DNA from: Thermoleophilaceae bacterium
Lineage (GTDB): Bacteria > Actinomycetota > Thermoleophilia > Solirubrobacterales > Thermoleophilaceae
DNA length: 21,495 nucleotides
Direction of reading: 5' to 3'
Assembly (NCBI GenBank): GCA_013696905.1
Contig: JACCXP010000067.1
Location: 1 to 21,495 of the forward strand
Each line of letters opens with the position of its first letter. The first letter of the stretch is position 1. Of this stretch, positions 1 through 6,265 are shown in pieces. A program made the position numbers and the translations under genes. Below the pieces are notes generated by a model. It saw only the letters and a list, made by a program, of their open reading frames with translations. It made no database searches and was not told the DNA's origin.

Positions 1-185
1 GGCGGGCGCGGCGGGCGCGCCGGCACGGCGGGTGCGGTCACCACCGTGAGCGGAAACGGTGAGGACGGTGGGTTCACCGCCGTCGCGTGCCCGCCCCCGC
101 CGTCGCCCCCGTCGCCCCCACCGTCGCCGCATCCGGCCAGCAGCAGCAGCAGCGCGGCGCACGCCAAAAGCAGGAAACGACTCAT
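1..185 (-). CDS. Putative lipoprotein, N-terminal part only
   Basis: The minus strand from an ATG at 185 stays open to the window edge (61 codons). The product starts with MSRFLL, followed by an alanine/leucine-rich hydrophobic stretch and a lipobox LAGC ending at Cys19. This is a typical signal peptidase II signal, so the mature protein should be lipid-anchored on the outer face of the membrane. After the cysteine comes a Gly/Asp-rich flexible linker (about residues 20-32) and then a Pro/Ala-rich stretch. A GGAG Shine-Dalgarno sequence lies 5 nt before the ATG and supports this start. The functional domain lies outside the window, so no role can be assigned. The gene diverges from lysC with only 16 bp between the two start codons. 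Confidence 0.72.
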   Translation of the reverse strand, partial: MSRFLLLACAALLLLLAGCGDGGGDGGDGGGGHATAVNPPSSPFPLTVVTAPAVPARPPRP

Positions 186-201
186 CTAGGCTCCGAACCC
201 G

Positions 202-1479
202 ATGTCAGGCACCGTGGTCATGAAGTTCGGCGGCACGTCCGTCGCCGACGCGCAGCGCATCAGGCGCGCTGCCCAGCGCATCGTCGCCAAGCGCGAGGAG
301 GGCCACCGCGTGGTCGCCGTGCTCTCGGCCCGCGGCAAGACGACGGACGAGCTCATCCGTGCTGCGCAGGAGATCTCCGACTCCCCGGATCCGCGTGAGA
401 TGGACATGCTCCTCTCGACCGGCGAGCGCCAGTCCTGTGCGCTGTGTGCGATGGCGATCAACGATCTCGGGCACCGGGCGATCTCGCTGACCGGCTCCCA
501 GGCGGGGATCGTGACAGACACGTCGCACACGAAGGCCCGGATCCTCGAGGTCCGGGCCGATCGCATCCACGACGGCCTGGACGCCGACGCCATCGTTCTC
601 GTCGCCGGCTTCCAGGGCGTATCGACCGCCCGCGACGTCACCACGCTGGGCCGCGGGGGCTCGGACACCACCGCGGTCGCGCTCGCCGCGGCCGTCGACG
701 CCGAGCTCTGTGAGATCTACACCGACGTCGCCGGCGTCTTCACCGCCGACCCTCGCATGGTCCCCGACGCGCGCAAGCTCTCGACGGTCTCCTTCGAGGA
801 GATGCTCGAGATGAGCGCCTCGGGCGCGGGCGTCCTGCAACTGCGCGCCGTCGAGTACGCGCGCAACCACGGCGTGCGCATCCACTGCCGCTCCTCCTTC
901 GAGGACGGAGCCGGTACCTTCGTGCTGACCGAGGAGGAGACCATGGAACGCCCGCTCGTCACCGCCGTCACCCATTCGACCGACGAGGCCCGCGTCACGC
1001 TCACCGGCCTCCCGGATCGCCCCGGCATCGCCGGCCGCGTGATGACCGCGCTCGCCAAGGCGAACGTGAACGTCGACATGATCATCCAGAACGAGCCGCA
1101 GAGCGAGGGCCAGCGCGCGGACATGTCCTTCACCGTCCCGCGCGACGACATCCGCGGCGCCCACGACGCGCTCGATCCGCTCGTCGAGGAGCTCGGCATC
1201 GGCGCGATCGCCTCCGACCCCGCGATGGGGAAGGTGTCGCTCGTCGGAGCGGGGATGAGGAGCCATCCGGGCGTCGCCGCAAAGGCCTTCTCGGTGCTCG
1301 GCGCGGCGGGCGTGAACATCGAGATGATCTCGACCTCGCCGATCAAGATCTCGTGCGTCGTACGCGAGGCGGACGTCGCGCGCGCAGTGCGCGAGCTGCA
1401 CACGGCCTTCGAGCTCGGGGCCGACGCCGTCCGCCGCGAGGACGTTCAGGGCGTGCACCGCCCGGTGGTCTCCTCGTGA
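202..1479 (+). CDS. lysC: Aspartate kinase with C-terminal ACT domains
   Basis: Phosphorylates L-aspartate with ATP to aspartyl-phosphate, the committed step towards lysine, threonine, methionine and diaminopimelate. The 425-residue product carries the amino-acid kinase signature KFGGTSV at residues 8-14. It also has the glycine-rich GRGGSDTTA segment near residue 150 and the [13 protein letters not shown] nucleotide-binding segment near 173-185. Two ACT modules follow from about residue 260; one begins at [14 protein letters not shown] and another near [13 protein letters not shown]. These are the usual lysine/threonine feedback sites. Length matches the Corynebacterium/Bacillus type with an alpha/beta subunit arrangement. 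ATG 202 is chosen because it gives the family's usual short lead before KFGG, although no strong ribosome binding site is visible; ATG 220 is an alternative. The downstream asd start overlaps the stop codon, so the two form an operon. Confidence 0.96.
   Translation: MSGTVVMKFGGTSVADAQRIRRAAQRIVAKREEGHRVVAVLSARGKTTDELIRAAQEISDSPDPREMDMLLSTGERQSCALCAMAINDLGHRAISLTGSQAGIVTDTSHTKARILEVRADRIHDGLDADAIVLVAGFQGVSTARDVTTLGRGGSDTTAVALAAAVDAELCEIYTDVAGVFTADPRMVPDARKLSTVSFEEMLEMSASGAGVLQLRAVEYARNHGVRIHCRSSFEDGAGTFVLTEEETMERPLVTAVTHSTDEARVTLTGLPDRPGIAGRVMTALAKANVNVDMIIQNEPQSEGQRADMSFTVPRDDIRGAHDALDPLVEELGIGAIASDPAMGKVSLVGAGMRSHPGVAAKAFSVLGAAGVNIEMISTSPIKISCVVREADVARAVRELHTAFELGADAVRREDVQGVHRPVVSS
943..1479 (+). 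other. Candidate internal start: aspartokinase beta subunit
   Basis: Inside lysC, an in-frame ATG at codon 248 (943-945) follows an excellent Shine-Dalgarno-like run, GAGGAGGAG, 4 nt upstream. Starting here would give a 178-residue protein containing only the two ACT domains. In Bacillus aspartokinase II and Corynebacterium LysC, a regulatory beta subunit is made from an in-frame start at nearly the same codon (about 246-250). The position and the strong ribosome binding site support the same arrangement here. That the internal start is used is inferred. Confidence 0.6.
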
Positions 1480-2504
1480 GGGTCGCGGTGGTCGGGGCGA
1501 CAGGCGTCGTCGGCTCGACGATCCTGGCGGTGATGGAGGAGCGCGGATTCGCGGCCGGCGAGGTAGTGGCGCTCGCGAGCGAGCGCTCGGCCGGCACGGC
1601 GATCCCCTTCGGCGGCGACGAGCTGATCGTGCGCGCCCTCTCGGAGGACGCGGTCGAGGGCTTCGATCTGGTGCTGATGTCGGCGGGCGGCGGCACGAGC
1701 GCCGAGTGGGCGCCGCGCTTCGTGGAGGCGGGCGCGGTCGTGGTCGACAACTCCTCGCACTGGCGCATGCACGACGACGTGCCGCTGGTCGTGGCGGAGG
1801 TCAACCCGGACGCTCTCGCTGGCCACAGCGGGATCGTCGCCAACCCGAACTGCTCGACGATGCAGATGGTCGTCGCGCTCAAGCCGATCCAGGATGCCGC
1901 CGGCATCGAGCGCCTCGTGATCACGACCCAGCAGTCGGTGTCGGGCACCGGCAAGCGCGCCGTCGACGAGCTGCTCGACTCGACCCACCGCGCTCTGCAC
2001 GAGATGGCACCCGAGGCACCCGTCGCCTACCCGCACGCGATCGCCTTCAACGTGCTGCCCCAGGCCGGCAGCTTCAAAGAGGGTGACGCCTACACCGACG
2101 AGGAGCACAAGCTCGAGAACGAGACCCGCAAGATCCTCATGCAGCCCGACATCGGCATCTCGGCGACCTGCACGCGGGTGCCGGTGCGGGTCGGCCACTC
2201 GGAGTCGGTCAACGTGCAGACGCGCGACCCGCTCGAGCCGGACCGCTGCCGCGAGCTGCTCGCGGCGGCGCCAGGTGTCGTCGTCCTCGACGAGCCGGCG
2301 CGGGCGATCTACCCGCTCGCGACCGAGGCCGAGGGGCGCGACGACGTGCTGGTCGGCCGCGTCCGCCGTGACCCTTCGCATCCGCGCTGCCTCAACCTCT
2401 TCATCGTGTCCGACAACCTGCGCAAGGGAGCGGCGACGAACGCCGTTCAGCTCGCCGAGCTGCTGCACGAGCGTGGGCTGCTGCGCCGCGCCGCGCGCGC
2501 TTAG
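1476..2504 (+). CDS. asd: Aspartate-semialdehyde dehydrogenase
   Basis: Reduces aspartyl-phosphate to aspartate semialdehyde with NADPH, the step right after LysC. The 342-residue product starts [14 protein letters not shown], a Rossmann dinucleotide-binding loop. The catalytic cysteine is Cys126 in NPNCST. The acid/base histidine is His241 in the RVGHSES segment. The GTG start at 1476 overlaps the lysC stop (GTGA), which implies translational coupling; the frame is open further upstream, but those codons lie inside lysC and do not resemble the family. The stop codon overlaps that of the opposing pdxA-family gene by 4 bp (TTAG), leaving no room for a separate terminator. Confidence 0.96.
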   Translation: MRVAVVGATGVVGSTILAVMEERGFAAGEVVALASERSAGTAIPFGGDELIVRALSEDAVEGFDLVLMSAGGGTSAEWAPRFVEAGAVVVDNSSHWRMHDDVPLVVAEVNPDALAGHSGIVANPNCSTMQMVVALKPIQDAAGIERLVITTQQSVSGTGKRAVDELLDSTHRALHEMAPEAPVAYPHAIAFNVLPQAGSFKEGDAYTDEEHKLENETRKILMQPDIGISATCTRVPVRVGHSESVNVQTRDPLEPDRCRELLAAAPGVVVLDEPARAIYPLATEAEGRDDVLVGRVRRDPSHPRCLNLFIVSDNLRKGAATNAVQLAELLHERGLLRRAARA

Positions 2505-3526
2505 CCGGAGGCCCCGGCGCGCACGCGGCGCACCACGGGGGCGAGCTCGGCGGCGACGCGCATCGCCTCGAGCTGACCGCCTGGATCGGCGATCCAGCGA
2601 CCGGCGATGTCAAAGGCGGTGCCGTGCTCGGCGGCGGTGCGGACCACGGGCAGCCCGAGCGTGACCGAGACGACGCCGAAGAAGGAGACGGTCTTCGCCG
2701 CCACGTGGCCCTGGTCGTGGTAGAGCGAGATCACCCCGTCGTAGTGACCCTGCCGCGCCTGCCAGAAGACCGAGTCGGCGGGCACCGGCCCGGTCACGTC
2801 GACGCCGTCGGCCCGCGCCAGCTCGACGGCGGGCTCGAGGATGTCGCCCTCCTCGCTGCCGAGGATGCCGTTCTCGCCGGCGTGGGGGTTGAGCGCCGCG
2901 AGCGCGATCCGGGGCGAGTCGACGCCGAGCTCGCCGAGCAGCTCGTTCACGCGCACGAGACCCGAATGCACCCGCTCGGTCGTCACCTGGGCGATCGCCG
3001 CCGTCAGCGGGTGGTGACGGGTGAGGAAGAAGATCCGCATCTGCTCGAGCGCGAACATGGTGACCACGTCGTCCTCGGGGACGCCGAGCAGGTCGGCCAG
3101 CATCTCGGTGTGACCGGGGAAGGTCGAGCCGCCCGCCTTGATCGCCTCCTTGCTGATCGGCCCCGTGACGATGCCGTCGACGTCGCCGTCGCGGGCGAGC
3201 TCGCACGCCCGCTCGATGTAGGCGACGGCGGCGCGGCCGCACTGCGGGTCGACCGCGCCGAACGTGACGTCGTCGACGTTGTCGAGATCGAGCACCTCGA
3301 CCACACCGGGCTCGCCCGAGAGCTCGTCCGCCGCGGCGATCGGACGCACGTCGAGGTCGAGCTCCGCTCCGCTCACCACCTGCCCCATCACCTCCGCATC
3401 GCCCACCAGCAGCGGGCGCATCAGCTCGTGCGTCGAGCTCTCGGCCAGCGCGCGTGCAGCGATCTCCGGCCCGACACCGGCGGGGTCGCCGATAGTGAGC
3501 GCGATCAGGGGACGATTGTCCGCCAT
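2501..3526 (-). CDS. pdxA: PdxA-family 4-hydroxythreonine-4-phosphate dehydrogenase
   Basis: NAD-dependent oxidative decarboxylase family: PdxA converts 4-phosphohydroxy-L-threonine in DXP-dependent vitamin B6 synthesis, while PdxA2 acts on 4-phospho-D-threonate or D-erythronate in catabolism. The 341-residue product begins with an IALTIGDPAGVGPE motif. The three metal-binding histidines are visible: His139 (FPGHTEM), His215 (NPHAGENG) and His270 (YHDQGH). ATG 3526 is chosen because it places IGDPAGVGPE at the usual distance; ATG 3538 is an in-frame alternative, and neither has a clear ribosome binding site. No pdxJ, serC or pdxB, and no DUF1537 tetronate kinase, is present nearby, so the in vivo substrate is uncertain. 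It is divergent from a ribokinase across a repeat-rich spacer. Family assignment is firm; the exact substrate is not. Confidence 0.85.
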   Translation of the reverse strand: MADNRPLIALTIGDPAGVGPEIAARALAESSTHELMRPLLVGDAEVMGQVVSGAELDLDVRPIAAADELSGEPGVVEVLDLDNVDDVTFGAVDPQCGRAAVAYIERACELARDGDVDGIVTGPISKEAIKAGGSTFPGHTEMLADLLGVPEDDVVTMFALEQMRIFFLTRHHPLTAAIAQVTTERVHSGLVRVNELLGELGVDSPRIALAALNPHAGENGILGSEEGDILEPAVELARADGVDVTGPVPADSVFWQARQGHYDGVISLYHDQGHVAAKTVSFFGVVSVTLGLPVVRTAAEHGTAFDIAGRWIADPGGQLEAMRVAAELAPVVRRVRAGASG

Positions 3527-3689
3527 CGCCGTGAACATAGCCCGTAGCGTCGCTGTGGGATACGACAACGAGTTTGCGTGGGAGGCAATTGCTTTGCCTG
3601 TGAGACAACTTTCTTGTCGTAGCCCTGAGCGCCCGGGTGAGGCTCGCCGCCCTCACCCGCGCGGGGAGTCGACCGCGGCGGGCTGGGCG
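3527..3689. promoter_or_regulatory. Divergent pdxA/rbsK control region with three-site operator array
   Basis: This 163-bp spacer separates two divergent genes and is less GC-rich than its flanks. It holds three copies of CAA-N5-TTG, at 3566-3576, 3586-3596 and 3606-3616, exactly 20 bp apart. The extended consensus is GRCAA-N5-TTGYS. The array sits in a larger dyad centred on 3591, with outer arms GGGATACGACAA (3557-3568) and TTGTCGTAGCCC (3614-3625) and inner arms AGGCAA (3583-3588) and TTGCCT (3594-3599). The dyad also gives each strand a TTGCCT-17 bp-TCGTA pair, weakly promoter-like. A dimeric repressor or activator binding on one face of the helix is a reasonable inference. No regulator gene is adjacent. 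Confidence 0.6.
3634..3659 (+). promoter_or_regulatory. Leader hairpin upstream of ribokinase
   Basis: Arms CGGGTGAGG (3634-3642) and CCTCACCCG (3651-3659) are perfect complements and enclose an 8-nt loop. The hairpin lies just downstream of the operator array and about 30 nt before the proposed rbsK start. There is no following T-run, so it is not a classical intrinsic terminator. It could be an mRNA leader structure or a further protein site. Confidence 0.4.
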
Positions 3690-4613
3690 TTGAACGAGTC
3701 GGCCGCTCCGCCCGTCGCGGTCGTCGTCGTCGGGAGCCTCAACATGGACATCGTCGTGGCGGTGCCGCGCCACCCGCGGCCCGGCGAGACGATCATCGGC
3801 GCCGACTCCTTCCGCACGCCCGGAGGCAAGGGCGCCAATCAGGCGGTGGCGGCTGCACGGCTCGGCCAGCGCGTCGCGATGGTGGGGCGCGTAGGCGAGG
3901 ACGACGCCGGGCGGACCCTGCGGGCCGCGCTCAACGACTACGGCGTCGACTACGCCGCGGTCGTGGAGACGACAGAGACGCCGACGGGGATCGCCCTGAT
4001 CACGGTCGACCCGAACGGCGAGAACATCATCGTCGTCTCCTCAGGCGCGAACGCCCGCGTCGGCGCCGCCGACGTCAAGGCCGCCGCGCCCCTGGTCGAG
4101 CGCGCCGCTGTCGTGCTGCTGCAACTCGAGATCCCACTCGAGGCGAGCATCGAGGCGGCGACGCTCGCGACGGGCACCGTGATCCTCAATCCCGCTCCGG
4201 CGCCCACCGACCGGCTGCCGCTCGAGCTGCTGGCGGCAGTAGACGTGCTCGTGCCCAACCGATCTGAGCTCGCCGAGCTGGCCGGTGTCCCGGCTCCAGG
4301 GTCGCTCGCCGCGGTTGAGCGGCTCGCTCGCTCGATCGAGGGGCCCCGTGCGGTGGTCGTCACGCTGGGGGCGGAGGGAGCGCTCCTGGTCGAGCGAGGG
4401 TCCTCGACGCACGTCGCGGCCCCGACCGTCGAGGCCGTCGACACGACGGGCGCGGGGGACTGCTTCTGCGGCGCCCTCGCCGACGCGCTCGCTCGCGAGA
4501 CGCCGCTCGAGGACGCCGTGCGCTTCGCGGTGCGCGCGGCCGCTGTCTCGACCACGCGACCGGGCGCGCAGGCAGCGATGCCCGCGCGCGACGAGGTCAG
4601 CGCTCGCGCATGA
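3690..4613 (+). CDS. rbsK: Ribokinase (PfkB family)
   Basis: Phosphorylates D-ribose (or a related sugar) at O5 with ATP, feeding the pentose-phosphate pathway. From a TTG at 3690 the product is 307 residues, matching the usual length of about 309. The family features are in order: GSLNMDIV near residue 15, the substrate loop GGKGANQA (45-52), LNPAP (167-171), and DTTGAGD (251-257) with the catalytic base Asp257. The C-terminal TRPGAQAAMP is the monovalent-cation region typical of ribokinase rather than other PfkB sugar kinases. The start is uncertain: no ATG precedes the conserved N-terminus, the next ATG (3744) would cut the first strand, and TTG 3690 has no clear ribosome binding site. The 3' end overlaps the opposing methyltransferase gene by 17 bp. 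No ribose ABC transporter genes are adjacent. Confidence 0.9.
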   Translation: MNESAAPPVAVVVVGSLNMDIVVAVPRHPRPGETIIGADSFRTPGGKGANQAVAAARLGQRVAMVGRVGEDDAGRTLRAALNDYGVDYAAVVETTETPTGIALITVDPNGENIIVVSSGANARVGAADVKAAAPLVERAAVVLLQLEIPLEASIEAATLATGTVILNPAPAPTDRLPLELLAAVDVLVPNRSELAELAGVPAPGSLAAVERLARSIEGPRAVVVTLGAEGALLVERGSSTHVAAPTVEAVDTTGAGDCFCGALADALARETPLEDAVRFAVRAAAVSTTRPGAQAAMPARDEVSARA

Positions 4614-5259
4614 CCTTGCCCCAGGCGACGTACGCGCCGCCGAGCCCGATCTGCTCCTCGACCTCGAGGTAGGGCAGGAAGCGCTCGAGATGGCTCCAAG
4701 GTCGGTCGAAGCCCTCGAGCGTCGTGGCGTACTCGCGCCCGAGGCGCTGCACGTAGCCGCCGATCGGCGACCACAGCGGGGGCCGCATCAGTCCGGCCGC
4801 GGCGACGCGAGCGCCCGGTCGCAGGTGGCTGAAGACGTTCTCGAGCGCAACCGGCGAGCGCATGACGTCGTGGGTGTAGGAGAAGAGGGCGGCGTCGGCG
4901 ATCGTCGGGATGGCCGCGTGCTCGACCGTGGACTCGACCAGCGCGCCGGCGCATCCGCAGGCGTCGAGCCGCTCCTGTGCCGGCTCGAGCATCGCTCCGC
5001 AGAGCTCGATGCCGACGACCTGACCCTCGGCGCCGACCCGCTCGCCGATCAGCCCGAAGTTGAGCCCGGTGCCGCAGCCGACGTCTAGCACGACGTCGCC
5101 CGGGCGCAGGCCGAGTTGCCTTACCGCCCATGCCCGAACCCCTTGCGCTCCGGCGCTCGCGAGGTCGTAGTCACCGGCGTGCTCGCGGTACTTCGTGACC
5201 GACATCTGCGCGTCGGGTCGAGCTGCCACTGCGGACAACCTGCGCGAGTTCGTGCTCAT
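4597..5259 (-). CDS. Class I SAM-dependent methyltransferase
   Basis: A 220-residue cytoplasmic Rossmann-fold methyltransferase. Motif I, VLDVGCGTG, is at residues 57-65. The acidic residue ending strand beta-2 (VVGIEL, Glu85) should bind the SAM ribose hydroxyls. A later HLRPGA segment (145-150) is the usual strand-5 region. The substrate cannot be read from sequence; small-molecule or quinone/lipid methyltransferases share this layout. The start is ambiguous: GTG 5265, ATG 5259 and ATG 5205 are all in frame, and none has a good ribosome binding site. The conserved domain begins at YREHAGDYD, just after ATG 5205, so the true protein may be about 202 residues. It follows the hydrolase gene in the same direction with a 78-bp gap and overlaps rbsK tail to tail by 17 bp. 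Confidence 0.85.
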   Translation of the reverse strand: MSTNSRRLSAVAARPDAQMSVTKYREHAGDYDLASAGAQGVRAWAVRQLGLRPGDVVLDVGCGTGLNFGLIGERVGAEGQVVGIELCGAMLEPAQERLDACGCAGALVESTVEHAAIPTIADAALFSYTHDVMRSPVALENVFSHLRPGARVAAAGLMRPPLWSPIGGYVQRLGREYATTLEGFDRPWSHLERFLPYLEVEEQIGLGGAYVAWGKVMRER

Positions 5260-5343
5260 AGCCACGCAGTCTTAGACACGCCCCGTCTCGGGTGTGTGAC
5301 TTGTGGGTTAACTCACCGGCTCTTCCCGCAAGCAGCGGTGGAA

Positions 5344-6093
5344 TCAACCCGCCGACGCCGGAAAGCTCGCGAGGGCGGCCGCGATCAGCTCGTAGACAGC
5401 CACGTTGACGCTCATCCCGTAGTGGCTCGAGTCGACCTCCCGATGCGCCGCAGCGGGGTCGAGGCACGCGTGCCAGTCGACGATCCCGTCGGTGCGCGAG
5501 TAGATCGACTCGTAGCCGACCGTGTCGGGAAAGGGGGCTGCGAGATCGGCCCAGAAGCTGCGGCAACAGGCGCCGTCGACGCACTGCCAGCTGAGCACGC
5601 CGGGGGCCTGGAAGAGCCCGAGCGAGGCGATCGCCGCGGCCTGGGCGACCATCACGGGATGCACCGCCGCGGGCACCATGACCGGTGATCCGAGTGTGAC
5701 GATCCCGGCGACGAGGTCGGGGCGCCGCACCGCCAGCACCCGCGCGTAGAGCCCACCGCGGCTCTGGCCGACGATCGCGACCCGCCGCCCCGCGCGCTCG
5801 GCGAGGCGCTCGACCCGGTCGGCCACGCGCCGGACCGATGCCTCCGAGCAGTCGACGTTGTAGACGAGGCCCGAGCTCTCGGTGCGGTACCCGGTGCGCC
5901 GCAGCCAGCTCGTCATCAGACCGAGCGAGTCGTCGCCGAGCAGGAAGCCCGGCACCAGCAGCACCGGAGAGCCGCCGCCATCCCGAACGCTCGCGCCGTA
6001 GAACAGCGGGCTGCTCATCAGCTCGGCGAGCTCGAGCCCGGCCCGCCCTTCGAGCCAGATCGGAAGCAGCAGCGGTAGGGAAGGGGTGGTCAT
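5344..6093 (-). CDS. Alpha/beta-hydrolase, lipase/esterase-like
   Basis: The 249-residue product has the hydrolase order: oxyanion-hole strand PVLLVPGF (43-50), nucleophile elbow GQSRGG with Ser111, a probable acid in the SRTDGIVDW segment (Asp202 or Asp206), and His224 in DSSHYGMS. This suits an esterase or lipase acting on acyl esters; the natural substrate is unknown. There is no signal peptide: the N-terminus is short and proline/leucine-rich but lacks a charged start and a cleavage site, so a cytoplasmic or membrane-associated location is likely. Cysteines at 82, 171, 176 and 177 might form a disulfide if the protein is exported. ATG 6093 has a GA-rich run (GAGGGAAG) about 9 nt upstream, a loose but plausible ribosome binding site. 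Confidence 0.85.
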   Translation of the reverse strand: MTTPSLPLLLPIWLEGRAGLELAELMSSPLFYGASVRDGGGSPVLLVPGFLLGDDSLGLMTSWLRRTGYRTESSGLVYNVDCSEASVRRVADRVERLAERAGRRVAIVGQSRGGLYARVLAVRRPDLVAGIVTLGSPVMVPAAVHPVMVAQAAAIASLGLFQAPGVLSWQCVDGACCRSFWADLAAPFPDTVGYESIYSRTDGIVDWHACLDPAAAHREVDSSHYGMSVNVAVYELIAAALASFPASAG

Positions 6094-6098
6094 GGGGG

Positions 6099-6251
6099 GT
6101 GACTTCCCTCGCCATCGGTCTATCCCTGCCCGGCCTTGAGCCTCCCCGCTGGCGCGTCCTGCGGGCGACCGGATCCGAGTTCCCGTTCGACGGCAACGGC
6201 GCGACGGCCGACCTCTTCTTCAAGCACCTGATCGACGGCGAAGCGTTGTAG
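6099..6251 (+). pseudogene. Short coding-like fragment, possible gene remnant
   Basis: Between two minus-strand genes, the plus strand has a 50-codon reading frame from a GTG at 6099 to a TAG at 6249-6251. Its second half, from about residue 19, reads like the tail of a folded protein (a TGSEFPFDGN segment followed by an amphipathic ADLFFKHLIDGEAL end), and most of its codons end in G or C as in neighbouring genes. No ribosome binding site is evident, and I do not recognise the family. It may be the C-terminal remnant of a decayed gene, a small protein, or chance. The flanking genes account for nothing else in this 172-bp gap. Confidence 0.25.
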
Positions 6252-6265
6252 CGATCGCGCGCGTC

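Noticed and set aside
70..130. Short GGGGGCGAC-like tandem repeat near the window start
   Set aside because: Explained by the Gly/Asp linker codons of the lipoprotein; too few units for a repeat element.
205..1458. Long minus-strand reading frame antisense to lysC
   Set aside because: Its composition (His/Asp/Arg/Val-rich) is typical of a mirror frame in GC-rich DNA, and lysC on the other strand is unmistakable.
5272..5300. Hairpin-like ACACGCCC/GGGTGTGT pair between the hydrolase and methyltransferase genes
   Set aside because: Contains a mismatch, has no T-run, and is short; could arise by chance.
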